A stretch of 64,000 nt of DNA, taken from positions 1,896,429 through 1,960,428 of the forward strand of contig LSYV01000008.1 of assembly GCA_001584585.1 (NCBI GenBank), in the 5' to 3' direction. The position numbers and the translations under genes were made by a program. How positions within the stretch are numbered: the first letter of the stretch is position 1; each line of letters starts with the position of its first letter. This document shows positions 12,357-23,837 of the stretch, piece after piece. Below the pieces are notes generated by a model, which made no database searches, was not told the DNA's origin, and saw only the letters and a program-made list of their open reading frames with translations. The DNA comes from Gonium pectorale. Taxonomy: Eukaryota; Chlorophyta; Chlorophyceae; Chlamydomonadales; Volvocaceae.

Positions 12357-15300
12357 GTATGCGTTGTTCCTTTTGAACACACACACACACACAAACACAC
12401 CCGCCCGTCCCCACAGGCACTCGCCTCAAACCTGGCGTTCATTGAGCGCTACCGCCACGAGCCGCGCCTGAGCGGGGAGGCCTCTTACTTCTTTGTGCAG
12501 ATGGTGGGCGCCGGTTGGCTGGGGGCACCGGGGAGCTGGCTCTCGGGGGAGGGGGCCATGAAGCGCGTTGGACACGACACGAGTGGAAGAGCGGGGCGGC
12601 ACGGGCCCGCAGACAGAAGGCTCTGGCATCTGGGGCTGTGTTGCAGACGGCGGATGCGGCAGCTGCGGCAGAACGATGGTCGCGGAGGCAGCTGGCAGCA
12701 TTGCGGACGCGCGAGCAGCGCCGCCCTTGGGCTCCCCCCGCGCGCCGCTCCCCCCTTGTTCCTCCCTGTGGGGGCGCCAGCGTGAAGCGACGGCCACCCG
12801 GGGGGAGGGGGGAGGGGCCGGCGCGGGATGGCGGGTAACGGATGAAAACAGGAGCTGCGGGCCGGGACGGAATGGATGAGCCCGGTGGGGGCGTCTCGCA
12901 CTTCGCCGCCGTGCCCAGCTGCGTGCGCTTGCAGGCTGCTGCCCGGCCGCCCGACCGCCCGCTGTCGTCGTCCCACTTGCNNNNNNNNNNNNNNNNNNNN
13001 NNNNNNNNNNNNNNNNNNNNNNNNNNNNNNNNNNNNNNNNNNNNNNNNNNNNNNNNNNNNNNNNNNNNNNNNNNNNNNNNNNNNNNNNNNNNNNNNNNNN
13101 NNNNNNNNNNNNNNNNNNNNNNNNNNNNNNNNNNNNNNNNNNNNNNNNNNNNNNNNNNNNNNNNNNNNNNNNNNNNNNNNNNNNNNNNNNNNNNNNNNNN
13201 NNNNNNNNNNNNNNNNNNNNNNNNNNNNNNNNNNNNNNNNNNNNNNNNNNNNNNNNNNNNNNNNNNNNNNNNNNNNNNNNNNNNNNNNNNNNNNNNNNNN
13301 NNNNNNNNNNNNNNNNNNNNNNNNNNNNNNNNNNNNNNNNNNNNNNNNNNNNNNNNNNNNNNNNNNNNNNNNNNNNNNNNNNNNNNNNNNNNNNNNNNNN
13401 NNNNNNNNNNNNNNNNNNNNNNNNNNNNNNNNNNNNNNNNNNNNNNNNNNNNNNNNNNNNNNNNNNNNNNNNNNNNNNNNNNNNNNNNNNNNNNNNNNNN
13501 NNNNNNNNNNNNNNNNNNNNNACCGCCGCCGCCGCCGCCAACCCAGCCGCCACGGCCAGCGCCTCAGCCGCCGCCCGGGCCGCCGCAGCCGCCACAACAG
13601 CCGTACTACACCGGATACCCTCCCGCAGGCGTGCCGTACGCTGGTGCACAGCAGCCGTACTACGGCACGGGGCAAATGCCGTACGCGGCGCCTGGTGCAG
13701 GCTATCCGTACGCTCAGCCCTGGGCGGTGGCGGGACCGCAAGGTGCGTCGCTTGTAGCCTACGCGACGCTTCCTTTTGTGCTCCCTGGAGGCGTGCTCTC
13801 TGTCTGAGTTTGATCGCGCCTGTCGGCAGCGGTGTGGAAAAGGAAAACGCATACGACGAGCGTAAGCGCGAATGCAGCCGTGTGTGCACGCCGTGGTGGG
13901 AAGCATCCTTGTGACGGGCGGGGGACATGAGGCAGGGGAGCAGACAGGCGGGAGATGCAGGATGGCGGGTGCCTCCTCCTTGGGTGTTTAAAAGCGGGAG
14001 AAGCAGTGCGTCGTAGCGCCGCCGGTAAACCATGATAAACCACGGATGTCCCTAACGAGACCCCGCGCGGTGGCCGCGCCGCTTCGGCCGCTCGGAACAT
14101 CGAGCCCCAGGGGTCGTGCCGCCGCCGCCACCACCCCCGCTGCCACCTTCGACCGGCGGTCCGGCACCGGCGCCGCAGACGCAGTCGGCGCTGGTCCCGC
14201 TGCCGCCAAAGTCGGTTTCTGAGCTCGAGGCCGACGGGGTCAGGTGCGTTCCGAACCCCACCCCGCCCCCCACGCTGCCTCCCACTCATGTGTCACTGGC
14301 TCTCTAACCTGCAGCAGCAGAGGTAGCAGCATCTTTCGGAACCGGCGCTGGGCTGGCTGCACACTCCATCGTCCGTTAGCGTAATGCGCGCCAACCTAGC
14401 CGCCCCTCCACTGCGACAAGCCTTGCGGCTTCCAGTTGCCGGACCCGCGCCCGCACCGCCTCGCTCCCAACTGCTTTCGTCCGCACCCGCTCAGCCCGGG
14501 CCTCCGCGGCTGCTAGCTGCGGCTTCAAAGCCGTTACCCCAACGCTCTTTCGCCTACCCGCTGTCCTACTTTCCCCCCTCCCGCTGGACTTGCTTTGCTG
14601 GCGCCCAGCTCGTCGTTGTTCATTCTCCTTTCCCTTCAACTTCCCCTCCCGCACCGCTCACGCCCTCTTCAACCGCTTCTTCTCTTCAGCGGGAGAAAGC
14701 CGTTTATGCCGCTTTCTCCCGCTGCTCTTTTCCCTGCCTCCCCTCCCTCCCCCCTGCGCGAGTGCCTTTCAACCCTGTGACCCCCTCTCTCCCCTCTCCC
14801 TCCCCCCTCCCTTTCCCCCCCGCCCGCGTCCATAGGTTGGTCCTTCGCGCCGAGGCGGCTGGCGAGCTGCGCTCCCGCTACCGCTACCTGTACTCCACGC
14901 CCGAGTCGCTGACGCTGCGGGACGTGTCGCAGCTGTTGGCGGGCTACAAGGAGCTGGTGCTCAAATACGAGACGCTGGCGCAGGTGGGCGGAGGGCGGGG
15001 GGCGGGGGCGGGACTGCGGGGATGGGGGCCGGACCGCAGGGGCGGGTGGGGGGGGCGAGCGGGACTGCACAGGTGGGACGCGGAGTCGGGACCGCCGTGT
15101 GTCCCGTGTGTGCAAAGGGGCGTTGTCTTGCGTTGTCTATGTGTTCGGGGGATGTGAGCTTAAACGGGATGGGCGCACAGCGAAGGTGCGTGTTGCACCG
15201 TTCCGGCACGGCACGGGCAGACCTGACGCAGCGTTGCACCCTGACGGTGCTTCCGTACATTTCCGTGCGCAGGCTGTGGACAACAATGTGCTCAAGTACT

Positions 15301-17072
15301 ATTCGGACCTGGAGGCCTACCAGGCGGGGCTCCTGCCGGTGCCGCCCGGAGCGGTGGGCGCGCCGCCGCCACCACCGCCGCTGCCGCCGCAGGCCCCAGC
15401 TCACGCGTACCCGGCGGGTCCCTCGGGGGCTCCCCCGCCGCCGCCGCCCCCGCCGCCGCCATCCGCGGCTCCAGAGCCGCCAGGCGGCAGTGGTTCCGGG
15501 GGGCGCCGGCCGTTGGACCTGTCGCAGTACATGCCGTCGTACCAACTTGAATCGGAAGGCTATGCCTATGCGGCGGCTGCGGCGGCAGAGCCTTCGTTCG
15601 ACCTGTTGGGAGATGAGGCCCCGCCGCCGCCGCCGCCCCCCGCATCACAAGCGCCCCCGGCGGCTCCGGCAGCCGCCACGGCTGCTCTGCCGCCACCGCC
15701 GCCGCTGGTGGCGCCGCCGCTGGTGTCCGCGTCTCGCGATGCGGATGCGGACGAGCTCGGGTCCCCCCTGGCATCATCCCGGGCGCCGCAACAGAGGGGC
15801 GCCGAGAGCTTCAGCGCTGCGGATGGCGCCTCGGGCTGGGCCGTGCCGGCGCCGGCGGCGCCACCGACCCATGGGTCACTTCCATGGGCCGAGCACGAAA
15901 CCTCGACAGCGGAGGTCGCACCCGCCAGTTCAGTGCCCCTCGCGACACCGGAGCGTGGGGAAGACGGCGCTGCCGCTGCGGCGGAAGCGGCGCCTGCGCC
16001 GTCGGCACCGCAGGCAGCTCTGGGCACCGAGGCGACTCACGTGGCAGGGCCGCCGCATGAGGGCGAGGCGGCGGCGCGGTCGATAGCGGACGCAGGCTCG
16101 GTCTTTGCTGCACCGGGCGGGGCTGCTGCCTCTGCCGCGGCGGCGGCAGCGGAGCCGTTGGCGCCCGCACCTGCGGCTGGCCAGCCCAGCGCGCTGCCTG
16201 AGGTGGGGGAGCCGTCGTTCGAGCTGACGCTCGCGCCGGCGGCGCAAGAGGCGCAACAGCACCCCGCTTCCGCCGCCGGCGCCGCCGGCCAGCTGTATTC
16301 TGCGGAGCTTACGACAGTCGCGGCGGCTTCGCCGTCGGTCCCTGAAGTGCCCGAGGTGGCCACGGCATCCGTATCAGAGCCCGAGGCGGCGGCAGCGGCG
16401 AGTGAGCCGCCGCCTGCGCCGGAGGCTGGGGGCGTAGGATCCGGCGACGGCTCTCCCCCCCAGGAGCTGGCGCAGGGATCGGTCGTCGCGGCGGGTGCTC
16501 CTGTCATGGACGAGCTGGAGCCCATGGCCGTGGCGGAGTTGGCGGCGCCGGAGGAGGCGGATGCGGAGGAGGGCGAGGAGCAGCGGCAGGCCCGGGTGGA
16601 CGCGCTGCTGCAGCAGCTGCTGGGCGGCGCGGCGGGTGGTGCGGCCGCAGAGGGCGCTGCGGCCGAGGGCGCCGAGTTGGCGTCTGGGCAGAACCCGGCA
16701 GCGGAGGACCCGGTCGCCGCCGCTTTGGCGTTCTACGGCTCGGGCGATCTGGGGTTTGCTGGGACGACGGCGCCGGAGGTGGCGGCAACGCCGGAGGTGG
16801 AGGCGGCGCCTGAGATGTCGGCAAGGGAGCGGCCGCAGGAGCCGCTGTCGCAGCAGCAACAGCAGGAACAGCGACAAGAGGAGGGCTCTGGAGCAGCGAC
16901 GGAGCACACGGACGCGTCGGGTGGCGCTGGGATGGCAGAGGGCGCCGCCGAAGCTGGCGCGGCGGCAACGGCCGGGGATGCAGCGCCAGCGCCAGCAGAG
17001 GCAGGAAAACCGGAGGCGGAGGCGGACGCGGATGAGAGCCCCCTCTTTGACGGGCTGGTGCTGTCGACATGA
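9879..17072 (+). CDS. VPS9: VPS9-domain Rab5-family guanine nucleotide exchange factor with long Pro/Ala-rich tail
   Basis: Exons: 9879-9985, 10106-10253, 10771-10998, 11273-11354, 11819-11874, 12417-12503, then sequence lost in the gap, then an exon ending at 13742, 14111-14243, 14836-14983, 15273-17072. The first 236 residues are the family's helical bundle (HPLWAGSTRTELDNAVEGLE) and VPS9 core: SPRDKLVQILNSCKIITALL, then GADDFTPTLIYVTIRAQP, then SNLAFIERYRHEPRLSGEAS and YFF. They include the Asp of the ADDF motif and the Tyr of YFF that contact Rab5-type GTPases. After the gap come a Pro/Tyr-rich segment and LTLRDVSQLLAGYKELVLKY, which resembles the C-terminal tail of plant VPS9A, so both sides of the gap belong to one gene. 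The last exon encodes about 600 residues, mostly Pro, Ala and Glu, far longer than plant VPS9A (roughly 520 aa in all). Expected role: nucleotide exchange on Rab5/ARA-type GTPases in endosomal traffic. A possible TGTAA signal is at 17512. Confidence 0.9.
12326..12400. repeat. Paired (CA)n microsatellites in a VPS9 intron
   Basis: Two CA runs, 12326-12353 and 12377-12400, are separated by about 23 bp and end just before the polypyrimidine tract and acceptor of the exon at 12417. Such CA tracts are typical of Chlamydomonas-type genomes. Confidence 0.9.
12981..13521. other. Assembly gap (541 N)
   Basis: A run of N interrupts the VPS9 gene. It hides the end of the VPS9 domain and at least one exon boundary. 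ORFs that translate through the N run are artefacts. Confidence 0.99.
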
Positions 17073-18336
17073 GGGTGGCGCGCATGCCGGGTGTGGCGTA
17101 CGGGTGCGGGGGCGGGCACTGAAGTGGGTCGCTGCTGTACTGGCGCCCGGTAGTCGGGAGAGCGTGCCGGCTGGGCTTCAGCCGCTGAGGCCGGAAGTTG
17201 AGCGAGGAGTGGGGCAGCAGTCAGCAGGTGGGTAGGCGGGCAGGAGCTGGGGAGAGCCCGGGAGTAGCAGCGGGGTAGGGCGAGGGCGGATGCTTTGCAG
17301 AACGGATGAGGGGTTTATGGGCATGGGGGCCTCGGCGCAGACAGCATCGCCAGGAGGCAGGGTGAGCCGGCCTGATGCTGCTGGTCAAAGTGAGCTACAC
17401 TGGGTCCGCGAGGACGTGTGATGCCGGAGCGATCCGTGGGGTGGCTGAGTTCTGTGAAGGTTCCGTGAAGGTTCCGTGCAGAGTTATGGCACTCGTGGCG
17501 TTTCGCGCTGCTGTAACGACGGGTTGGACTACAGTAGTTCTGGGCCCGCTTCCGGCGCGAACACTCGGGCTCATTGCCCGAGTTTGGAGCCGCATACGGG
17601 AAGGCGCGTCCGTCCAGTCATGCGTTCCTTGCCATTGAGTTCACAGCGGCTTGCGGGATCTGGCCCGCGCCGTCAGCTGTTCTCGCGCACCGGATCCGAG
17701 AGTGGGCGCGCGTGGGTCGGGTCAGGTAGGTCCGAGGGAATGCTGAGGATGCGGTCAAGGGTCATGCGGACGCTGACCGCCACAATTTGATCCACCATCC
17801 TGAAAATGAAGTGCACTGCGACAATGTGCAGCGATTTGGCCTGATGGCCCCATGCGAGGCCGATTTGGGCGCAGGGCCCCCGGCGGTTCCGGCGCGCGGT
17901 CCCGCGCTCAAATGGCCGCCCAGCCGGCAGCCTCAAGATTACTTGATTTATTCACTCTGCTAGGCTGCCGGGAGCCTCCCGGCTACCAGTGCGACCCGTT
18001 ATATTATTTCCTATTATTCGTCCGCGACCTCCCCCGCCCTCCGCGACCCCTAATCGAGCCTGACGCAAGGTCTCCTCGGACTGACCGCCAAGGTACGTAT
18101 GCAGATCGCCTCTCGTCCAGATAATCCTTAGGCGCTTCAGGACGCTGCTCCGCCTTGTTTGCTCACGCGCCGGCGCACGGACGCTAGGTTGCACCTCGCG
18201 GCTCCCCCGACCCCCGCCACGCGCTTCGCGATCCTTCAACGCCACAATTTTATGCGCACCTCGGCCTTCCCTAGTTACAGTCCCATCAACCTAGTCGCTG
18301 CCTTACCAGCCATTTGATATTCCCAGCGTTGGCGCA
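17073..18336. other. Intergenic region, about 1.3 kb
   Basis: This holds the 3' UTR of the VPS9 gene (TGTAA at 17512-17516) and the promoter and 5' UTR of the downstream Mpv17-family gene. I see no other gene; the ORFs are short and lack family signal. Confidence 0.5.
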
Positions 18337-21141
18337 ATGTTGCCGCTCGTTGCCGACCTCCTTTTCTTGCGCCCAACCTCTGCCCGACCGCAGCCGACTC
18401 ACAACTCCAGCAGCCGCGTCGCGAAGGCCGCGCCCAAGGCCAGCAAGATGCAGCCCTCGACCTCACTTCAGCGCGCCAGTCGCCCGACTCATCACCGTCA
18501 CCAACACCAGCATCGCCAGCATCCAGCGCCCGCTCACAGCAGCGCCCTGCAGGGCGCCTCGCCTTGCAGCCCTAGTCCAGGCGCCGCCCAGCGCCCCTCG
18601 GAAAAGCGCACCCAGCCGCTTCTCCGCGTCGTCACCGGTTCCCGCTCGCCGCCGTCCACCACGCCCGTGGCGCCGCCCTCGCCTACTCGCTCATCCCCGC
18701 CCGCGCCGGCTAGCGGCCAGGGCATCTCCTCGCCGTTGAAAACCAGCGCCCCCTCGCTGCCCTTGATGCTGGCTGCTCTCGGCGGCGGGGCCATGCTGGG
18801 CGCCGCTGCGATGCACGGCGGCGGCGCCTCCGCCGACCATACCGCCATCGCCGCCTCCGCCACCGCCCTGGGGTCTCTGAAGGAGTTCGGCCCCGCTGAC
18901 GTCATCTCGCAGAGCTTCGGCCCCACCCGGCCCCTGTGGGCGCTCATGCTGCATTCCCAACACGGCGTCGCCGCTACGACGCACCATGCGGCGACGGTGG
19001 CGACGACGGCAGCCGCCGCTCCAGCGGCGCCGCTGCCCGACGGCGACGGCGACGGCCTTGCGGTGGCGCTGCTGCAGCAGGCGCGCGGCGCGGTGGCGAG
19101 CACGACTTCGGCGCTGCGGGGCGCAGCTGCGCAGTGCTGCGACGGGTATAACCGCTGGCTCGAGGTGGGTTGGGAGCGCTTTGGATGCCGTTTTCGATGG
19201 GCTGGCGCACCGGTGCTACCCGCAACGTGCGACCCAACTTCCATCTGGGTTTCTCTCCCTCACGTGTGCAGTGTGCGAGGTCATGTGGGTTGTACGGCCT
19301 GCGTACTGCACAGCCATCCAGGCCCTCCAGCATCCTCTCTCCCCGGCAGAACCCATGAAACCCGCCATGTGGGTTGTGCTGCCTCGTGTACTTCTGGTAC
19401 TTCTGCGGTGTGTTGCCGCCAGACGCCTAGCCTCCCCGCCCGCCTCCTACCCTCGCTGTCCTCCGCTGTTCTCCCCGCAGGAGAGCCCGCTGGTGTGCAA
19501 GATAGTGACGGGCAACTTCTTCACCGTCGCGGGAGACATGCTGGCGCAGGTGGCGGTGCCGGGCACCGCTGGAGGCCACGGCGACGTCGGGACCAGCAGC
19601 AGCAGCTCCAGCCATGACACCGAGCTGGGTGACACGTCGGCGGCGGGCGCCGCCAGCACCAACGGGCGGCGGCCCATCGACCTGATGCGCACGGCGCGGC
19701 TGTGCCTGGAGACGTCAGCGTTCGGAACCCCGGCGGCGCACTGGTGGTGAGTGTTGCTCCCTCTTTACTTGCAACTTTACCCTTAGCTCCCAAACGGCTT
19801 ATTGTATCAGGTCATTCGATAGCGAAGTAGAAGTTTGCTAGCAGGCTGGCGTACGGATTCCTACCTTGCCCTTCATTCCCCTTCTGTGAGCGGCTTGGCT
19901 ACAACATTCCGACCCAGTTCAGAGATCACGTTCTCTTCACCATCCCAGGTACGTATGTCATCTTGCGGCCCATCACCTTGTTTCCCCTCCTTTCCTGTCC
20001 CCTCCCGCACCCGCTCGCCCCCAGGTTCGGCCTGCTGGACGGCCGCATCATGCCCGACGACCCGCACTGCCCCGCCGCCGTCCTGACCAAGATGCTGCTG
20101 GACCAGGTGCTATTCGCGCCGTTCGGGCTACTGGTCTTCTTTGTGCTCATCAAGTGCCTCGAGGGACGTCCCCGGGATATCCCGCGCACTATCCGCACCA
20201 GGTACGGCAAGGGTACGACAAGTAATGGCAAAGAGAACGGGTGCGCGTTGAGTTGCATCGGAGTGGGGTCACACGGCTGGGCCTCGTGCCGAGGAGCCAG
20301 CTGTATATTCTGCGATTTGGGGACCCCGCCGCACGTCATCTCAAGTCCGTCGCGCCTGCGTTCTTCTGCTTCTCCCTTTCCTCCTGCAGCTACGTTCCCG
20401 CGCTCCTGGGCGGCTACCTGCTGTGGCCCGCCGCCGGACTCATCAACTTCGCATTGCTTCCCAACGAGTACCGGCTGCTCTTTAACAACCTGGTCAACAT
20501 TATCTGGACCTGCTTCCTCTCCATCGTGAGTTGCCTGTGAACTTTTGTACGGTTCTGCTTGCTTCAGTGCTGCGCCCCGTGGCCTCAATACTTGCCGCTC
20601 CCTGCCCCTGCAGATGTCTTCGGGAGACGCCTCGTCCTGCTCGTCGGACAACAGCAGCAGCCAGCCCGCGACCGGCGCACCGGCCGCCTCCCCGGCCACG
20701 CCCCACAGCCCTCCCTCCAGCTCCGAAACCTCCCAGCCGCCCGAGTCGCCCGCGTTCTCCGCTGCCGCAACCAGCGCCACTGCCGACGCGGTCACCCCGT
20801 CTCCGGCCTTTGCCGCCGCCAGTGTCGCCGTTGTTGACAGCGCCGCCTCGCCCGTGTTCGCCTTCACCTCGGCCCCAGCCTGCGCCCCCCTCTGCGGCCC
20901 ATCGTCTTCTGCCGCTGCCGCCATCGCCGCCGCCGCCCCGTCGCCCGACTCGCCGGGACCCGTGTCCCGTGTTCCAGACGAGCTGGCGGCCGCCGCGTTT
21001 GCGTTCGCCGCGGTCAGCGCCGCAATCGACATGCCCGACAGACGGTGGTCATACGTCATGGGCCTGGCGGTTGCGGCAGTTGAGGTGGCGCTGAGCTCCG
21101 CGACCCACGGGTCGGCCCGTGACGGCCAGGAGGGTCGCTGA
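18337..21141 (+). CDS. Mpv17/PMP22-family membrane protein
   Basis: Five exons, 18337-19164, 19481-19746, 20025-20201, 20390-20525, 20614-21141, encode 644 aa in continuous phase. The domain lies at about residues 277-470: YNRWLE-SPLVCKIVTGNFFTVAGDMLAQ, then DLMRTARLCLETSAFGTPAAHWWFGLLD, then LLDQVLFAPFGLLVFF, then YLLWPAAGLINFALLPNEYR followed by NLVNIIWTCFLSI. These are the four hydrophobic segments and the WP...NF..LP..R...N..W signature of the family. Members sit in mitochondrial, peroxisomal or plastid membranes and affect metabolite permeability. The N-terminal 276 residues are Ser/Pro/Ala/His-rich and may contain a plastid or mitochondrial targeting sequence; a downstream ATG at 18448 (MQPSTSLQRAS) is an equally good start. 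About 175 residues of Ser/Ala/Pro-rich tail follow the domain, which is unusual. TGTAA signals are at 21307 and 21320. The compartment cannot be fixed from sequence. Confidence 0.9.
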
Positions 21142-22212
21142 AGGGGATGCGCGTACCGGAATGCATTAGTCATCTTATTATCGTACCTACCTATCTTCCG
21201 CCCGGTTTCGGTCAGTTTAGGTCGGTTGGTCAGGGGTGATCCGTCCACGCGCAAGAGTGCGTGTCGGAGAGCGTTGGATGCTGGCGAGACGCGCGGCCAC
21301 GCGGTATGTAAAACGTGTATGTAAGGGTTCATTTCGGTGAACACGCCAAAGAGCTGAGGACTCAAATGAGGGTGGTGTGTGGGGCCCTGCTGAGGGCTGT
21401 GCGGTACGTCGCAGCGGCTTGGTGATTGCTGTACTGTCCCATTGAGCGGTGCAATGCGGAGCGTGACCCGCGCCCTGCGGCCCTGGCTCCGCAGAATCGT
21501 TGCATGAAATGCATTTGGTTGACAGTCGGGCACCTGAATTGTGCCTGAGCTACTTCGTTCTGGCTGACGCTCTATGCAGTAGTAGGGACGAAGCGCGATG
21601 CTTTCGCGCATTTGTTGGTTCGCCAGTCAATTGGAGTATAGCGCGATGCTCGGATGTTTTGAGCAGGCACTCTGGGTGCGTGGCTTTCGGTGCTTTCGGT
21701 ATGCATTTGGCTACTGCATTAGCAACAGAAGGATGGCAGGTCGCGGTTTTGTGGCGCGCCTACCGGTATAGCAACAAATAAAGCCCATCATACGTGTGCG
21801 CGCGAGTCATCATGCGTGACTTGACAGCCGGGCATGCGCCACCGCGCACCGGAAACATGTCAATCTAGTTGCTATCGTGCTTCTCAACATAGCTGATGGA
21901 AGAGACTGTAGCGAGCATGGCAGTCGAGCATGCATCGTTGCGTTTATCCCTACCGGTGTGCCTTTCCCAGGGACATTGGCCTTCAAGGCGGCATCGCGCT
22001 GTAATGTGAACGTTAAAACCTATGCAGGGGCCGTGACGCTTGCTGCCTCCCCGCCAAGCAACTTGCAACCGAGCACGCCCATGCCTGTGCGCCCGCCAAA
22101 AGATCTGGCCTATCCGTTATTACTGCATCCAATAGACAGGTGCCTAAAAGCACCCAATGAATGCAAGATACAGGCCGCACTGTATATTGCAGTGAGGAAT
22201 GGGATGACACGT
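21142..22212. other. Intergenic region downstream of the Mpv17 gene
   Basis: It holds the Mpv17 3' UTR with two TGTAA sites (21307-21311, 21320-21324). I see no coding signal in the remainder. Confidence 0.5.
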
Positions 22213-23060
22213 GTATTGTAGCCCCTCCCCTCTGCGGCTCACTCGGCATGCGCCTCGCTCTCACGGTCCGGTGCAACTGACGCCTGTGTCTCTGCAATTG
22301 CAGGACGGCCCGCGCGCCGATCGACTTACCGCCGCACCATTGGCGCAATCGGCACCTACCCTCATCACTATAAACTCCGCTCCAGCGCTGTCCTCCACGT
22401 ACCGCCCCAGATCACGCCCCTCCACACCGCGGTCCCAATGGCCGACCCTCGCTGCACGGGGCACGGGGCACGGCTCCCCCTCACTACGGTAACACGTCAG
22501 CCACGCAACTGGCTACTCCCCTGGAGCTGCATCTCCACTGTTGTAGCGTGGAACGTTATAGCAAGGAGAGGCAGCCTGGCTATCTTCCGTCAGGGCGAAT
22601 CGTTCGGCCGCCGGATGAAAAGTAAGGCATAAACCTTGACAAGATTTTTCGTCCGGGCACGCCCCCCGGGTGGGCGTTTTGCGACCGGTCCATGGACGGA
22701 GCCCCTTTCAGGGACCGGGTTTTTCGTGAAAGCACCCCTTCTTCCGACCCCCCATTTTCCGTTTGGGCCCACCCCAAAAGGGGGGGGGCATGGTTTTTTA
22801 ACTAAAAGGATGTGTTTTTCGATGGCCAGCCTTAGCAAGTCATCCAGCTAGCCCCAGTGCATGCTGAGCGGGCGTCACGCACTCTTATCTCCCAAGCGGC
22901 TACTCCCGCTTGAAGCTCAGGGACGCGACCGCCGCATAGGGAGCTCAGGGGTCGGAGGTGCTCCGCCGCAGGAGGCCGCCCAGCGGCCCCAGCGGCCCCA
23001 GCGGCGAGCCCACCGGCCCACTGGCCCACCGGCCTCGGCCGCCCGCCGCCTCGTCGCCCT
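22213..23060 (-). pseudogene. Decayed partial copy of the 3' end of the methyltransferase gene
   Basis: Read on the minus strand, 22860-23060 resembles the last exon of the methyltransferase gene at 30050-30238. Both share the Pro/Gly/Leu-rich segment, the SDP...YA.VA region and the identical ending SFKRE/NFKRE plus TAG. In the copy, small insertions and frame slips break the frame; for example, a stop follows SDP-like codons where the intact gene reads DPFYAVVAYR. Weaker similarity continues into the 3' flank (22213-22540 against about 29650-29980), including a shared ctggagctgcatctcc. The two halves of the copy are separated by about 320 bp absent from the functional locus. No upstream exons are present here, so this is a 3'-end duplication, not a full paralogue. 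Confidence 0.65.
22625..22830. other. Suspect block with inflated homopolymers
   Basis: The stretch is full of short homopolymer runs (attttttc, ccccccggg, gggttttt, ccccatttt, aaaaggggggggg, gttttttaa) unlike anything else in the window. It falls between the two halves of the methyltransferase 3'-end copy. It looks like the low-quality end of a sequencing read, not biological sequence. Confidence 0.5.
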
Positions 23061-23069
23061 CCTGGCATC

Positions 23070-23837
23070 TCACTCAGTCACAGGATGCCCGTTGAATTTG
23101 GTGCTTGGATTCGGGTGGGTGGTGGTGTGGGAGGTGGTTGTGAGGAGCTGTGCGCTCTTGCGTGGTTTGAGGCGCTGCTCCCCACTTGGGCCCGTGCAAT
23201 TCGCCACTAGGTTCGGCGGTTTGCGGTGGGGGAAAGGGTTCGGGTTTTTGGCTTTTGTGGATGCCTAGCTCCCTGTGCTCCTTGAGTCCTTCTTGTCTGT
23301 TTCTCATTTTCCTGGCGTTTCGTCACCTGTTTTCCCTTGTCTTGTCGGGCCACCGCCACCTCCAGCTCAAGCGCGCTGGACCGCCGCCACCAGCAGCAAC
23401 GCCAGCAGCGGCTCCTTCTCTGCAGCAATGCGCTGCGCCGCACCCGCCCGCAGCACCGCCTCCAGCTCGGCAGTGGGCTGGGCCGACGCACCCGAAGCGC
23501 CTCCAGCCGCCACCCAGAGCCACACAGAGCAGCCGCACAGAAGGAATTTGGCGGGGTTCACTCTTATTTACTTTTTCCGAACCCCTGCTTGAATTGTCTG
23601 AACTGCACCTCAACATTCTATTCCTCATGGAGTACACATCAGGGCACAGGCACGACCTTGGGCACGACCGTTACCTCCGTTACCAGGGGAGACCGTAACC
23701 TGTTCAGTGCCAGAATCCAGTATTCTGTGCACTGCACTGTCGGATTGCTACTGTATGGCCACTAAGTCGCAGCTCTGCTGCGCACGAGTGCTTGTCGGTG
23801 TCCCATGTTCCGTTATCCAGTAGTGTGATAATGCAGA
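23070..23837. other. Intergenic region upstream of the PNGase F-like gene
   Basis: No gene is firmly supported. A minus-strand stretch at about 23367-23520 reads as a helix-like peptide (AELEAVLRAGAAQRIAAEKEP) and could be a relic exon. The promoter and 5' UTR of the gene starting at 23838 should lie in the right-hand part; a short upstream ATG at 23831 opens a four-codon reading frame overlapping the main start. Confidence 0.35.

Noticed and set aside
12426..14033. Long open frames on both strands spanning the N gap
   Set aside because: They are open only because N codons are read as X; the flanking real exons are those of the VPS9 gene.
19926..21611. 561-residue minus-strand open frame
   Set aside because: It is antisense to the Mpv17-family exons and tail and has no recognisable domain.
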